64,000 nucleotides of DNA from Stagonosporopsis chrysanthemi (taxonomy: Eukaryota; Ascomycota; Dothideomycetes; Pleosporales; Didymellaceae), in contig JAFISE010000003.1 in assembly GCA_022560025.1 (NCBI GenBank), positions 473,154 through 537,153 of the forward strand. The letters run 5' to 3'. A program made the position numbers and the translations under genes. The notes beneath the pieces were generated by a model. The model ran no database searches and was not told the DNA's origin. It worked only from the letters and a program-made list of their open reading frames with translations. How positions within the stretch are numbered: the stretch's first letter is position 1; each line of letters opens with the position of its first letter. Shown here in pieces: positions 11,194 through 22,466 of the stretch.

Positions 11194-12620
11194 CTACTCG
11201 TCGTCTTCATCGTCGTCTACGACCCGCCTCCGTTTTGTCCGGTTGCTGGGAACCACCTCATCGTCATCATCGTCGTCATTACCACCGCTCCTCCTCTTGG
11301 GACTTGGGGCAATCCCCTCATCTGGGTCGTCATCGTCGTCGACGATTTCTGGCTCTTCGTCGCTGGCCGCAATGAAATCGTCCTCTTCATCGTAGTCATC
11401 CTCGCGATTTCGGCCAGGACCGCGTCCGTAATCTTCGTCATCACTCCAGTCGCGTCGGAGACCAGACTTGGCACGAGGCTTCTTCGCCCGCGGTATGCCA
11501 TCATCGTCTTCTAGGTCTCCGATGCTGAGACCTGCTGAGCGCACACCACGATGACCTCCGACGCCACGATTGGCGCGCTCTGCCTGTCGCTCGGCGTGCT
11601 TCTCCCTTGCTCTTTGCTGTCGTTGCCTCTCTTTGAATGAGGCCTCCTCACGTTGTCTGATGAGGTCAGGGTCTTCATCAACATTTACGAATGATATGGC
11701 CTGATCGGCTTCGTCCCGGCCACGGCTTGCTGCAAGTGCCAAGTCGTTCTCCAATTTCTCGAGCGCAGCATCCTTCAGATTCGCAGCAGGCACAACGCTG
11801 AGGGCAGTTGTGAACTTGTTTGTCACACGCATCATCTGAGCCTCCTCGTAGGGGGCAACCAGATATGTGTAGGCTTCCTTGTCTCCCTTCACGCTTCTCC
11901 TCATCGAGGTAGGTGTGGGAATCCTAGGATTCACTTGCGGCGGTGCGAGCGCGTTCGCATCAATCTCGTATTGTGTCGTAGGATTGTTAGCGATCTGCAA
12001 AGTCAATGAACCGTCAGACCAGCGCAAGACACGCGCATTGGATTGTAGCTCTGCATGGTTCGACGGCGATCGCCGCCAACGAACTGTAGACATAGCGGTA
12101 TGATAAGCGGAGAATTGTGCGGACGCAGCGAACTTCGAGTGGTGGTCTGTTGTTGGCGCTTGGAACGTCTTGTGGTTGAAGGCAGCCTGTTCGAATGCCA
12201 GAAATCCCGGCACTTTCAAAAGGTACAGTTCGCCGTCAGTAGGTTCGGGGACAGCGTGTCGCGCGAGGTCTGTTTCCATGACAGATAATGTAAGCTGCTC
12301 CTGTTCGTACTCAACAGCGTGTTGCGCCCGGTCATCACGTCCCTCATCATCGCCAGAGTCGAGCTCTTCATCGTCGAGTTTACGCTGTTCTCTTTGAGAT
12401 TGTTAGACCGTTGTGCTCACTATATGATAGCTGCGACCTACATTGCGGGTTCATCTTCAGCGTCTCCACCATCACCAAACAGATCGTCTTCGTCGTCCAG
12501 GCCGTTCTCTTCGACTGTGTCACGCGGCGTTTCCCCGTTTTCACTCTCTGCTAGGGCAGCTGTGCCACCAACCTCGTCATCGGAGAGACCTCTCGCGGCG
12601 TCACTGCCGGCATCAGACAT
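11194..12620 (-). CDS. LEO1: RNA polymerase II-associated Paf1 complex subunit LEO1
   Basis: Two exons (12442-12620 and 11194-12391) encode 458 residues. LEO1 is a Paf1-complex subunit that travels with elongating Pol II and supports histone modification. Residues 1-85 are acidic and Ser/Glu rich (start MSDAGSDAARGLSDDEVGG). The Leo1 core follows (VMETDLARHAVPEPTDGELY, KVPGFLAFE, STVRWRR, NARVLRWSDGSLTLQI, YLVAPYEE). A charged coiled stretch (REEASFKERQRQQRAREKHA) precedes an Asp-rich tail ending in DDDEDDE. The 50-nt intron has a CTAAC branch and AAG acceptor, and splits the acidic leader from the core. The start is the first ATG in frame. It shares a 389-bp upstream region with MOB2. Confidence 0.95.
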
Positions 12621-13009
12621 GGCCGCGGTAGGTGAAGCGTCTCGATGCGTGAATTGTAGTCGTATGTCGCGATGGTATAAAGCTGCTTTCGCGATCGCGG
12701 CGGTGCAGCACTTGCAATGTAAAGGGAGCCGAAGATTGAGGTACGCGTCGCGACGTTGATGGCCTGTGGTAGACAAAGTTCACAGCTCCGAGCGACAATG
12801 AAAGTCGCGCTTGCCAAAAGTGAAATAGCGCGCGTCGGCCCCTTCTCGATGCTGCGGGCCCAAAAAGCTGGCCGCTCGAGACAACGATACGTGTATCACC
12901 AACATCAACGTCCCTCGATCTTCTGCATAACGCCTTTGTCTACCCGTCAGCCCGCTAAAGACAACCCTGCACGCTCACAGGCTCACAGCATACCCCTCTG
13001 CAGCTGAAA
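12621..13009. promoter_or_regulatory. Shared LEO1/MOB2 upstream region
   Basis: 389 bp separate two divergent ATGs. No TATA box or other specific site was convincingly seen. Treated as a bidirectional promoter by position only. Confidence 0.5.
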
Positions 13010-14331
13010 ATGGCGTCCTTTTTCTCCAGCGTGTGAGTTCTTGGCGCAGCTCCCTTCCCCAAATGCTCCTGGAACCCCGTATCTGGGGCTCTTAAGCCTA
13101 TCTATAACAGGGACACCGGTGCTTATGTTTCATACTCGCCGTCACTCCCGCTGATTCATACCTCACTCTTCCTTTCTTCCATCATACTATTTACGTTTGG
13201 CTTTGGAATTGTTGGTTCCCCTTCTAACGTGCATCACCAGTCGCCAAGGGCTCGCTGGCCGGTCCAGCAAGGGTAACCAGCAACAACAACCAGGCAAAAG
13301 CGGCACACCTCCTCCCACTGGCCAGTATTCTCAGTCTCCTACATCACAGCAGGCCCCTCAACCTCCTATGCCTCACTCTCCAGCGATGTCGGCCTCAATG
13401 TCATTTGATGCTGGTGCGGAAAGTCCTGCTCAATCCGGCAACCGCAGACCGCCTTTCTTCTTTCGTGAGGAATACTCCAATTTGATTGTCAAGGGCAACT
13501 TCATGACCCTGGCTGCCAAGCCAAAGCTTGTTGAGGACGGCGAATGGCTCGCACATCAAGGTTTGTGCTACTTCGTTGGATAGTTTGTCGGGTTCAGCTG
13601 ACCATGTGACCAGTCGTTGAACAGTACCGACTACTTGAACAAATGATTGAAGTCATCAAAGTTATCGACGATAAGACAGGTAAGCCAATCTGTAACCCAG
13701 ATGTGTGCCCAACCATGTCAGCTAGCGGGTAAGTATTCCATCGTCTCACCAGATACATCCATCTAACGGAACTAGTCACACGTACACTTGGCTCGACAAC
13801 AACAAGAAGCCCATCAAAATCCCTGCCATCCAATACATCAACCTTGTTCAAAAATGGATTGTCGGCAAGATCAACGACCCCTCTATCTTCCCCACCGACA
13901 CAACCCCCTTGAATCTCAACCCCGCCACCTACGCCTCTGGCTCCGCCACCCCAGGAAACTCAACTCCCCAACCTCTGCCACCAACTTCCCTGAACGCGCC
14001 ACTTTCTCAGCTGTCTGGGCGCGATTGGCTGGGCAAATCTTCTGGATTCCCCGAGAATTTCGAGAGCGACATCAAGAGTATCTACCGGCAAATGATGCGG
14101 TGCTACGCGCACATCTACCACGGGCACTGGCTGGAGCCGTTTTGGAATGTCAATGCCTACAAGGAGCTGAACACGTGCTTCATCCACTTCATCAATGTCG
14201 GGCGCCTGTACGGCCTGATCGGCGATAAGGAGATTGAGCCCATGCAGCCGTTGATCGATCTGTGGACTGAGAAGGGACTTCTTCCTGCGCTGACCAAGAG
14301 CGAGCAGGGTGCGATTCCTGCTGCTGCTTGA
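13010..14331 (+). CDS. MOB2: MOB2-type kinase cofactor (NDR kinase COT1/Orb6/Cbk1 partner)
   Basis: Four exons (13010-13032, 13241-13560, 13614-13728, 13776-14331) give 337 residues. MOB proteins bind and activate NDR/LATS kinases. MOB2 partners the COT1/Orb6/Cbk1 kinase in polarity and hyphal morphogenesis. The blocks LIVKGNFMTLAAKPKLVE, YTWLDNNKKPI and IPAIQYINLVQKW match MOB2 rather than MOB1. The zinc ligands are present as C-x4-C (CNPDVC) and H-x4-H (HIYHGH). The N-terminus is Gln/Pro/Ser rich (GNQQQQPGKSG, PQPPMPHSP). A 40-residue Pro/Ser/Thr-rich insertion sits between FPTDTTP and FPENFESDI. The first exon is only 23 nt and the first intron is 208 nt, so the start rests on MASFFSSV plus good splice signals. 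Confidence 0.93.
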
Positions 14332-15069
14332 GCGCTGGTGCACCCACCTGGAGAGGCGGCGCTGGCCATTTGATATGGCGAGCCTGCGGTCTGCGACTGT
14401 ATGGTATGCTATCGCATTGTGTTGCGTGCGTAAAGCGAAGCTGAGTCTTTGAATGGCGTTCTGGGATCATATAAGCATGCACAGCATAGAACAATGAAGA
14501 AACATGAACACACAAATGCAGTGGTCTGTCTCATCGACATTCCACAACACGTCTCTGCTCCCTGCTCAGTCCTGCTTTGGCTGATCGAAGCAATTACGTG
14601 ATGCCAGCCTAACAAGCAAGGCCCTCCTTGTTAGGCCGAGACCCTCAGCTTGGTGCGGGGGACATTCCAATCCTTGCTTGCCCCGGTGTAGTCAGCTCTG
14701 AAGTTTTGCGCATACTTTGCACATGTCACGATAGACCCCAAAACACGTAAAGTCTATAGCAAATGAGGCTCAAATTGGATAGTAACACGTAAAGTAACCA
14801 GAGAGACTGTTTCCGTTTGACACCACCAACGATCCGTGAGACGCAAAACAGATCCGTATCGCATCGCATTGCACATCACACAAACTCCAATGGTGAAAAG
14901 GAAATTTGTCCGCTCCACCACCAATTCGTTAAACATCGATGCACGCATTCCTGGGAGAAGCCATGTTCGAGACCGATCGTGGTCACGACCATGACAGAGG
15001 TACTATTTGGGGTATGTCTGGGTTGGCAGACGTTGACATTGTCGCGTCGCTACGTGGGGGTGAGAGGAC
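14332..15069. other. Convergent MOB2/ARF1 3' region, no gene seen
   Basis: Presumably 3' UTRs of both genes. A perfect 10-bp inverted repeat with a 10-nt loop (GCCTAACAAG / CTTGTTAGGC, 14607-14636) could form a hairpin. One such repeat in 64 kb is close to chance expectation. Confidence 0.5.
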
Positions 15070-15789
15070 TTAGTTGTGGCCGGCCTTGCGGAGGGAGTTG
15101 GACAGCCACTCGAGACCCTCGTACAGACCGTCACCGGATGTAGCGCAAGTCGACTGGATGTACTGTAGGTAGTGTCAGTGGTTGTTCAGTTCGGTGTTTC
15201 CGTTGCGAACTTACCCAGGCACGTTGTCGGAGGCTGTGAAGGCCAAGCTTGTCAGTGATCTCAGCAGCGTTCATGGCATTCTAGGTCGGGTTGTCAGTCA
15301 AAGTATCCTCAGGTAAATCTGTATAAGAGCGAGTGCTTACGGGCAAATCCTGCTTGTTGGCGAAGACAAGGAGGAGAGCATCCCTCAACTCATCCTCATT
15401 CAACATCCTCTGGAGCTCCTCACGAGCCTCAACAACACGGTCGCGATCGTTGCTGTCGACGACGAAGATGATACCCTGAGTGTTCTGGAAGTAATGCCTC
15501 CAGAGAGGACGAATCTTGTCCTGACCTCCGACATCCCACACGGTGAAGGAGATGTTCTTGTACTCGACTGTCTCGACGTTGAAACCTGAAGCGGTCGTCA
15601 GCGCACTGTTTGTGGTCGCGCTAAGGGGGGCGGCAACGCACCAATGGTAGGGATGGTGGTGACGATTTCACCAAGCTTGAGCTTGTAGAGAATTGTGGTC
15701 TTTCCGGCAGCGTCGAGACCGACCATCAGAATGCGCATCTCCTTCTTTCCCCATAGCTTATCGAAAAGCTTCGAGAATGTGAGACCCAT
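15070..15789 (-). CDS. ARF1: ADP-ribosylation factor 1 (ARF GTPase)
   Basis: Small GTPase that recruits COPI and other coats at the Golgi. Four exons (15642-15789, 15341-15585, 15215-15280, 15070-15162) give exactly 183 residues, but residue counts at the junctions rest on hand-called splice sites. It has MGLTFSKLF with the myristoylated Gly2, P-loop GLDAAGKTT, switch I TIPTIGFNVETVEYK, switch II WDVGGQDKIRPLW, NKQD and the C-terminal SNSLRKAGHN. All catalytic residues including Gln71 are present. A leader intron is predicted upstream. Start at the Gly2-encoding ATG is certain by family. Confidence 0.97.
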
Positions 15790-16895
15790 ATTAGCGGCGG
15801 GTGTGGTGTGTGTAAAAGAGGAAGGTATAGAGGCGGTGAAAGGACTCTCGAACCTGGGCGCAAGCAAGTTAGTCTCAAGTACCAAAATATATGCGGCAGA
15901 AGCCAAGGGCGGTAGAGAAGGCTAGTCGGAGGTGCGTTGTCGGCGCAGGGCAGTATTGAGCCGCTGATTTGGGTTGCAGCGTTCACGCCCGAAATCGCCG
16001 AGGTGTGCATGCGTGGAGGTGTACATAGACCGCGGAGCGGCGCGGGGCGGCAGCGATTGACTTACGGACGATGTTCAAGAGAGCCTGTGCGTGTTGGTGA
16101 TGGTGTGGGTGGGTTGACGATGTAGTCTATCTGATGCACAGGAAAGGGCTGGGTTGATGAGACGTGTGGACTTGCTTGGAAAGCCCGTGCGGCGCCACTG
16201 ACACGTGACAAAGTCGGCAGAACCAGGTGCTTATCAGACTCGACACAGGAGATGCGGTGAGACCGTTAGTGCCTTTGGTTTCGTAGTTGTAAACGATCTT
16301 TTTATGTACATCTGTCACAATATTGACACGTTGTGGTTCCCCTCGACGCGAAAGCTGGAACCTACACAGCCCTGAAGGCAGCCATTGATTGTTTCAGACG
16401 ATCGACCCCAGTACCCACTTGGGCATTGCGTGTTGACGGATCCACATTCGTTCGCGCCATCGGTCAACCAAATGCGAATATTGGTGAAGAATTGCGAACC
16501 TATACTGATGCAGTGCGCTGAACAGAGTCAGACATGCTCTGGTTTCATCCACAAAAGTATCCAGCGAATTGCTCCTTTCTCTAAGAGCCGTCTATGTATA
16601 AGCGTGGGATTAGGCGCCTGCAAAGGCGCATCCCATCAGGCAACAGCTATTGCTAACAGACTACAGATTTCTTTCATGCTGACAATGTCATCTGCACTGC
16701 CGCGATCGTCCCCTTCGTTGATGCATGCTACGAGTACACCACTCCAATCAAGTCATGTTGACCTGCAATTCGCCTGACGCCGTGCAGCTCAATACATTCA
16801 GTCCAAACAGTGACCGCGCATACCCATGCTTTTAATCAAACACCATCCCAGAACAACGCTAAATTTAAGAAGAATGTCTAGTAGGCTAGCAAAGC
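15790..16895. other. ARF1 leader and HIR1 3' flank
   Basis: ARF1 5' leader and promoter occupy the first part. No other gene was seen. Open frames around 16385-16777 lack any domain or plausible splice context. Confidence 0.5.
15854..16065 (-). other. Predicted 5' UTR intron of ARF1
   Basis: On the minus strand a GTAAGT donor at 16065, a GACTAAC branch-like motif and a CAG acceptor at 15854 define a 212-nt intron ahead of the ARF1 start codon. Support is from splice signals alone. Confidence 0.55.
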
Positions 16896-19800
16896 CTACA
16901 AATCCGTGATCATCGCCTCACCTTGTTGTTGACTCTCGTGAACAATACCGAGAAGTCGTGCGTACGGTACAGTAATCCGCTGGAGGTCGCGATGTTTTCC
17001 TTGCGGACACGTTAGTCAGTTGTAGGAGGAGTTGAGATAGGACACATACCAAGTATTAACACCGCTTCCTTCAAGAGATCCTCTTTCTTCCAGCCACAGA
17101 TTGCGTCGTCTGCCTTTTTGGTGTCTACGTTCACATCCTCATCTTCGACGATGAGACTGCCAGAGAGGCTTCGGAGTAGCTCTTCTATCTTACCCTTCAG
17201 GCCTTCAGCTCCAATGCGCTTGACATACATCGAAAGGTATATCTTGAACTCTTCTTTTGCGCCTAGTGTCTTTGCAGCAGCGACCCGGTTTTCAAGATGT
17301 GCCACACTGACGCAGCTCTCAAAGGTCTCGTACCCTTCGGCAGATATGAGGGCTTTGATGAGACGCTGAAGGTAGAATGCTCGGCCCTGTAATAAGAATT
17401 GATTCGTTGTGTTGCGCTCCAGTGAAGGTATGATACCTGCTGAGATGTTCTCTGGCGAGACCTGATCGCCCTTCTCTTTAGGAGCATGCTTATCCGCTGA
17501 TGATCTGATGTTGCCGAGGGATGAGTCCGTTGTGTTCCAGTACTGGCTGCCAACCGCGAACCAAGGCTCTGATATCCGTTGCCAGATATACATGTTGGGG
17601 TTGTATGTGTAGCCATCGCCATTCGACACAGCGATAACGACCCTGCCCTCGGTGTTGAGGCGTGCAAATACAATGCCCGGCGACTTGGTAAGATGAGGGC
17701 CTTGAGAGTATGCCGCTACGTCCAGTATTGGTGCAACGGAGATGGGCGGATGAGGAGCAGACATGTCTCTTAGGTTCCATACATAGCACATGCCGACAGC
17801 TGAGATAGCCATCAACCACCAGCCGCGGCAGTCCATGATGACGGGCTGTGCTTCCAGAATCATCGCGTTGAGTGTGCGTCGACCTGCCGGTGACCACGCA
17901 TAAACAGAGCCATCTTCGCATGCTGCTGCAAAAAAGTTAGTGTTGCCAGTCACAAGAAGTACAGCCTTCGGTAAGTAGTCCTGCCAGAGCGCTTGACCCT
18001 TCTTGGTGCAAGTTATCCTGACAGGGTCGTGATCTTGGAACCGGCCTGTTCGCGAAGGCCCGGTGGCGTTGCGTGCTTCCAGCATGACAGTGTCCGAGAG
18101 CTCTGCTTTCCCAGTGTTGGGATCCACCCCGTTCTGTTGTGGTGGTTCGCTGCCATCCATCGTGCGAATGATGACACTCCTGACTTTGGGCACTGCTAAG
18201 CGCACTTGGCTGACGCTGAGTGACGGGTTGACGATAGCAGGTCGCAGAACCTTTGCAGGTTCAAGCTCATTGGCCTTCGAGGCAGCAGCGGCCGGCGGTA
18301 CGAGGCCGTTTTCGCTGTTTAGCACGATAGCTGCGCCCCCGGGTCGGACTGTAGCGGCAAGTCTTCGCTCGACCTGTCGATCCTCGTCGCCTTCGATTTC
18401 TGCAAACTTCCTCTTGTTGCCAACCAGCATCGATGCGAGACCTCCCTTGGGAAATCCATCGTAAGGCTTCGACAGATCGAGGATGTTGTGTGGATTGTCA
18501 CTCCTACCCACGGATGTGGCAGCTGCAGAGAGAAGCTGAGTCTGCGGTAGAGAAGATTCACCGACTCCAGAAGATGAGGAAACAAGCATAGGCGCTATGC
18601 GCTTCCTGCCCTCCTTCGTGACGGTCACTCGCTGCTTAAGTTTCTCAACTCGCTGATCTGCGGGAGGCTCAGTCGGCACGGCTGGTATCGTAGTTCCGTT
18701 CGTGAGACTTGCTGAAGGCGTTGCTCCATTGATGCCATTTGTAGCAATCGTCGGAGCCTGCACTGCGCCACCATCACCCATAAGGGCTCCCATGCGGCCC
18801 TGAACACCCTTCAGCTCTCCGCTCTTAGCGCTCTCTTCAAGTAGCAGAGCGTCTGTCCCTTCGACAATCCCAACCCTTCGGCCTGCACCAAACTTTGAGA
18901 GTGTCTTATCATTCTCGTCCAGCGATGCAGCGTATCCAAGCTCACCGGGCTCGAACACAAGTGTCAGTATGCTACCATCAAGACTTGTCGCAAACAGGAC
19001 TTCGCCACTAGGTGACCACGCCAAGTCTGAGATTGACTTTCCGGCCAGCTCTTGCGAGATCATAAATGGCCTGGGATAACTCGTATTCCAAACGCTGAGA
19101 CACTTGTCTTGACCGGCACATGCGACAATAGTGACTGTTGGCTGGTACACAGTCCCATCGACCTCATTTGGTGGGTCCTTGTAAAACAATCGAGGCGAGA
19201 ACGCCGCAACTTCGACTGGCCCTTCGTGACCGACCAGACTTATATCGCCGTCCCATGTACCACGCGCAAGAATGGCAACAGAGCTGACTGGTCCGTTTGT
19301 TGCATTAGCAGCAGCAATATGAGCTCCATCAGGCGACCAGGAGCAACGACGAAAGTATGTAGTAAGCGGCGAGGTCTGGAAGGGCGCGGTGATGGTATGC
19401 TCGAGCATGAAGTTGTTCACTTGATCCTGCTGAGTAGCGTTTGTCGGCGGCGAGTTGAAACGATAGACTTTGATGGTACGATCGTCGCTTGCAGTTGCGA
19501 AGTATTTGTTTGCAGGGTCGAATGTGATGCCTTTGACGTGACTCTGGTGATTTGACAGCGTCTTCAGCTTCTCGAACGAGTGCCCTGACCAGACAACCAC
19601 TTTCGAGTCCAATCCCACCGACACCAAAATGGACGAATCAAAGGACCAGCCCAGATCCTGCACGTCGTTGTCGTGGCCTATAAGACGGCGAATGACGCGC
19701 CAATTCTCAACAGGAGGCGCCTCGTTTGAACCTATACCTGTCATCAGCAGCAGTTCAGGGCTCCCGAGGCGCGTCTACCCACCGAAAGCAGCATGTGTCG

Positions 19801-20268
19801 GCGCATTGGGATCTAGCGCATATATACAGACGATCTTGTCGTCTGCGCCAGAAGCCAAATACTTGTTGTTCGAAGAGAATCGCACGGCGTGGATCGTGCC
19901 TGAATGATGGCTTACAGCTGCGAGCTGCTTCGGCTTGGTGTATTCGGCGTTGTTCGAGTTCAGGATGGCTTCAGTGGACCAAATTCGTACGTAACCGTCT
20001 ATGCCTTGCAATCAGCTATGCTTCTCAGGGCGGCGCAACGTGTAGCTATTGCGCATGCGTGGATTTACGGACCTCCAGCGGCGGTTACGAGGCGCTTCCC
20101 ATCAGGAGAAACGTGGCAGCTATAGACTTCGTGGTCCTTGAGATCACCTGAGATGTGCGCCAACAGTCAGCGAAGCCCTCAGACGTGTTTAAAGAGCTCT
20201 GAGTAGCTGCTGGAGATCATGATGCACTCACCCGAATGGGTTAACCACTGCGGCTTGATCAGATGCAT
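16896..20268 (-). CDS. HIR1: HIR complex histone chaperone subunit HIR1 (HIRA)
   Basis: Five exons (20232-20268, 20073-20147, 19783-19998, 17050-19737, 16896-16999) give about 1039 residues. HIRA/HIR1 deposits H3-H4 independently of replication and represses histone genes. It starts MHLIKPQWLTHSGD and has a seven-blade WD40 propeller in the first 390 residues (GYVRIWSTEAI, HSGTIHAVRFSSNNKYLASG, LIGHDNDVQDLGWSFDSS, SHVKGITFDP, RRCSWSPDGAHI). The ASF1-binding B domain is at about residue 486 (GRKRIAPMLV). The C-terminal Hira domain contains RRTLNAMILE-type and CRGWWLMAISAVGMCYVWN blocks. The last exon is joined through a GTATGT donor and restores GKHRDLQRITVPYARLLG, which is typical of the family. 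Without it the frame ends in a short unrelated tail. Confidence 0.96.
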
Positions 20269-20826
20269 AACTGCGTTTGGATTTGCACCTGCTTCAGCAT
20301 GCTACTGCATAAGCATAGATATGTGGAGATGTTGTATGGGATGGGTGAGGCGCGTGGTGGGCTTGTCGCGATTGCTGCGCTGGCGACGCGAAGTCAAGTT
20401 CACGCGGGTTGGCGTACGTTGGACAGGGGTCTTTAAGGTTTAGGTGCATGCGCCGATCTCAAAAGTGGGCTCTCCATTCACATGTCAATATCGCGGCGCC
20501 ATTGGAGGCAACGATTGTGTGCTATAATGTTCTAGTCCGAGATTACCACAAAAGTAGTGCTCCTCTTCCTGCTGGCATCCGGTGTGTTGTTATCCAAACA
20601 ACCCTTTCTGCAGTGCTTGCCTGATCGATGTTCATATGTTCAATGCGCAACGCGCAATGTAATGTTCTCCAGATACTGTGCGGTGCTGTGTATGCGCAGA
20701 AAACTCGATGCCCCTACATGTGCGTGGTTGCCTCGATATCAACTAGAGTCTTTGATGCTCTGTGTGCTCTGACTCAGGTTTTGTTCCGACATCAAATTCG
20801 ATGTGTTCTGTCGCTGTCGTCAAAAA
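20269..20826. other. HIR1 upstream region, no gene seen
   Basis: This is the HIR1 promoter side and the 3' flank of the zinc-finger gene. Only short open frames with no domain occur here. Confidence 0.5.
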
Positions 20827-21703
20827 TCACACCTTGATCTTCTTCCTCTTTTTAAAAACCACGGCTGGTGCCGCCACATCATCTTCCTGCTTGAGTTGCA
20901 TAGCAGAATGCGCTGCTGCTTCATCTGCTGTGGGTATATCATGTAATGGCTGTGCGTCCTCCTCGTCCTTGACTGGCTCTTCTATCTTCAGCGGCTTCTC
21001 CTCCACCTTAATCTCCTGATTCTTTTTCGTTCCAAGCAGTGCTTCTAGGTCGTCGTCGTCGTTGCCTTTGCTCCCTGGGAATGATCTGTACGTCTGTCCC
21101 CAACCTTTCTTCTTTGTAATCAGGCCCTCTGCTGCTATCCGATCTTCTTCGGTCTCATCGATCTTCCTTTTGTGTACGCCCTTATTCAGTTGTTTCTCTT
21201 CAAAATTCCCCTGCTCGTCGACCTCCCCTACGAGTTTCTTTGCCACTACCTTCCAATCACCAGCCATACCCATGTCTTGCCGTGCTTCTTCGGGCAGCGC
21301 AACACCCATAGCCGCTAGCTGTTCCCATTGTCTTTTTCGATCTTCTACCGTCGCCTTCTTCTGTGGTTCCTTTTTTGCGAAAGTAGCTTTATCGCCAACG
21401 CCGGCGGCGACCGAAGGCCCTGCGCCGCTTGCGCCAGGAACAAGGCCATTGAGGCGCGCAACTTCGGCTTTTGCTTGCGCTTGTTTTCGGGCCTCGATTT
21501 CTTGTTCGCGGTGCAGCCCCTTCAGGGAGCGTCGAATATTGCCCTGGTGGCGGCCCGTAGCTTCATGCTGCTGCTTCTCAAACTTGGTGTCCTTGACAAA
21601 GACTTCGCAGTATTTGCACCAATACTTTGGCTGAGGTCTGGTTAGTCCTGTAGATTCGTGCTAAGCACGTACGACTTACTGTCGACTTCCAATACTCTGC
21701 CAT
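20827..21703 (-). CDS. U1-type (matrin) zinc-finger protein, FBP21/WBP4-like
   Basis: Two exons (21680-21703, 20827-21630) encode 275 residues. The N-terminus MAEYWKSTPKYWCKYCEVFV followed by H-x5-H (QHEATGRHQGN) is a U1-C/matrin C2H2 finger. This finger is typical of spliceosome-associated proteins of the WBP4/FBP21 group. It is followed by RRSLKGLHREQ and a charged helix. The rest is low complexity with KGWGQTYRSFPG and a Lys-rich end (VFKKRKKIKV) that may be a nuclear signal. No WW domains are visible, unlike animal WBP4. A role in pre-mRNA splicing is inferred from the finger. The intron after codon 8 has a GTAAGT donor. It is divergent from the MAPEG gene with 265 bp between starts. Confidence 0.88.
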
Positions 21704-21968
21704 CTTGGTTGTGTATGTCGAGGATGGCGCGGGCCTAGGAAAGATCAACTAGGCAGAATTGGGCGGTGAGGGCCTCTAGGGCTGAGCGGAGAAGGTGCGT
21801 CAGCCGGTAGCTTCCCCGGACGATTGGAGCTTAAGCTTTCCCCTCATCAACAAGGTGCTCTGGACCTCCTTCACCACAATCAACGCTCTCACCAAACTTT
21901 CTACTTTGAGCACTGATCCCACACAACGGAGAACTTTTACAGCGGTCCAGAACAGCTATAAAAAAAAC
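21704..21968. promoter_or_regulatory. Shared upstream region of zinc-finger and MAPEG genes
   Basis: 265 bp between divergent ATGs. The MAPEG frame is open upstream to 21795 without an ATG nearer than the chosen one, so this stretch is read as leader. Confidence 0.45.
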
Positions 21969-22466
21969 ATGGCTTCCGTCGCAGTAGGCCTCGACCGCAC
22001 TAGGCTTCTAAAGCCACTTATCGTATTGGCTGGGTGGACCTTTGTGCAGGAGGTAAGATTGCACGAGATTATTCTTCTAGCTATGGCGTTACTGATACCA
22101 TGGAAGGCCTGGATGTACGCCACTCGTCTCCCCGCCATCTCCAAGTACAATGTCAGCCCTGATCAAGAGCACATCAGTGAGGAGATGAAGACCAAGATCC
22201 CTGTCGAGGTTCGTCGCATTGCCGACAATTACAACCACCTGCATGAGCAGCCTACCGTTTTTTATTCAGTTGCCATCGCACTCACGCTGCTTGGCGACAA
22301 CCATGAATATACTTATCTCGCTGCCTGGGGCTACACCGGGTTGAGGATCGTGCACTCCGTTTTCCAGAGCTTGGTCAACAAAGTGTTCACAAGGTTCTAC
22401 ATTTTCATCAGTAGCTCGTTCGTGCTAGCAGGTCTTACCGGCCGTGCCGCGACACTACTTTTCTAG
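21969..22466 (+). CDS. MAPEG-family membrane protein
   Basis: MAPEG proteins are small four-helix membrane enzymes that use glutathione or act on eicosanoid-like lipids. The best model has two exons (21969-22052 and 22107-22466), giving 147 residues, the usual family length. The product has LLKPLIVLAGWTFVQE, then AWMYATRLPAISKYNV, then the loop RRIADNYNHLHEQPTVFYSV (E-x2-P-T-x-F-Y-like MAPEG signature). Helices follow (VAIALTLLGDN, AAWGYTGLRIVHS, FISSSFVLAGLTG). The 54-nt intron is a multiple of three and has no in-frame stop, so unspliced RNA would give a 165-residue protein with an extra 18-residue hydrophobic insert. The ATG at 21969 follows an A-rich stretch. Substrate unknown. Confidence 0.9.
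   Translation: MASVAVGLDRTRLLKPLIVLAGWTFVQEVRLHEIILLAMALLIPWKAWMYATRLPAISKYNVSPDQEHISEEMKTKIPVEVRRIADNYNHLHEQPTVFYSVAIALTLLGDNHEYTYLAAWGYTGLRIVHSVFQSLVNKVFTRFYIFISSSFVLAGLTGRAATLLF

Noticed and set aside
14607..14636. Perfect 10-bp inverted repeat with 10-nt loop as a transposon end or terminator
   Set aside because: About one or two such repeats are expected by chance in 64 kb, and there are no flanking target duplications or a transposase.
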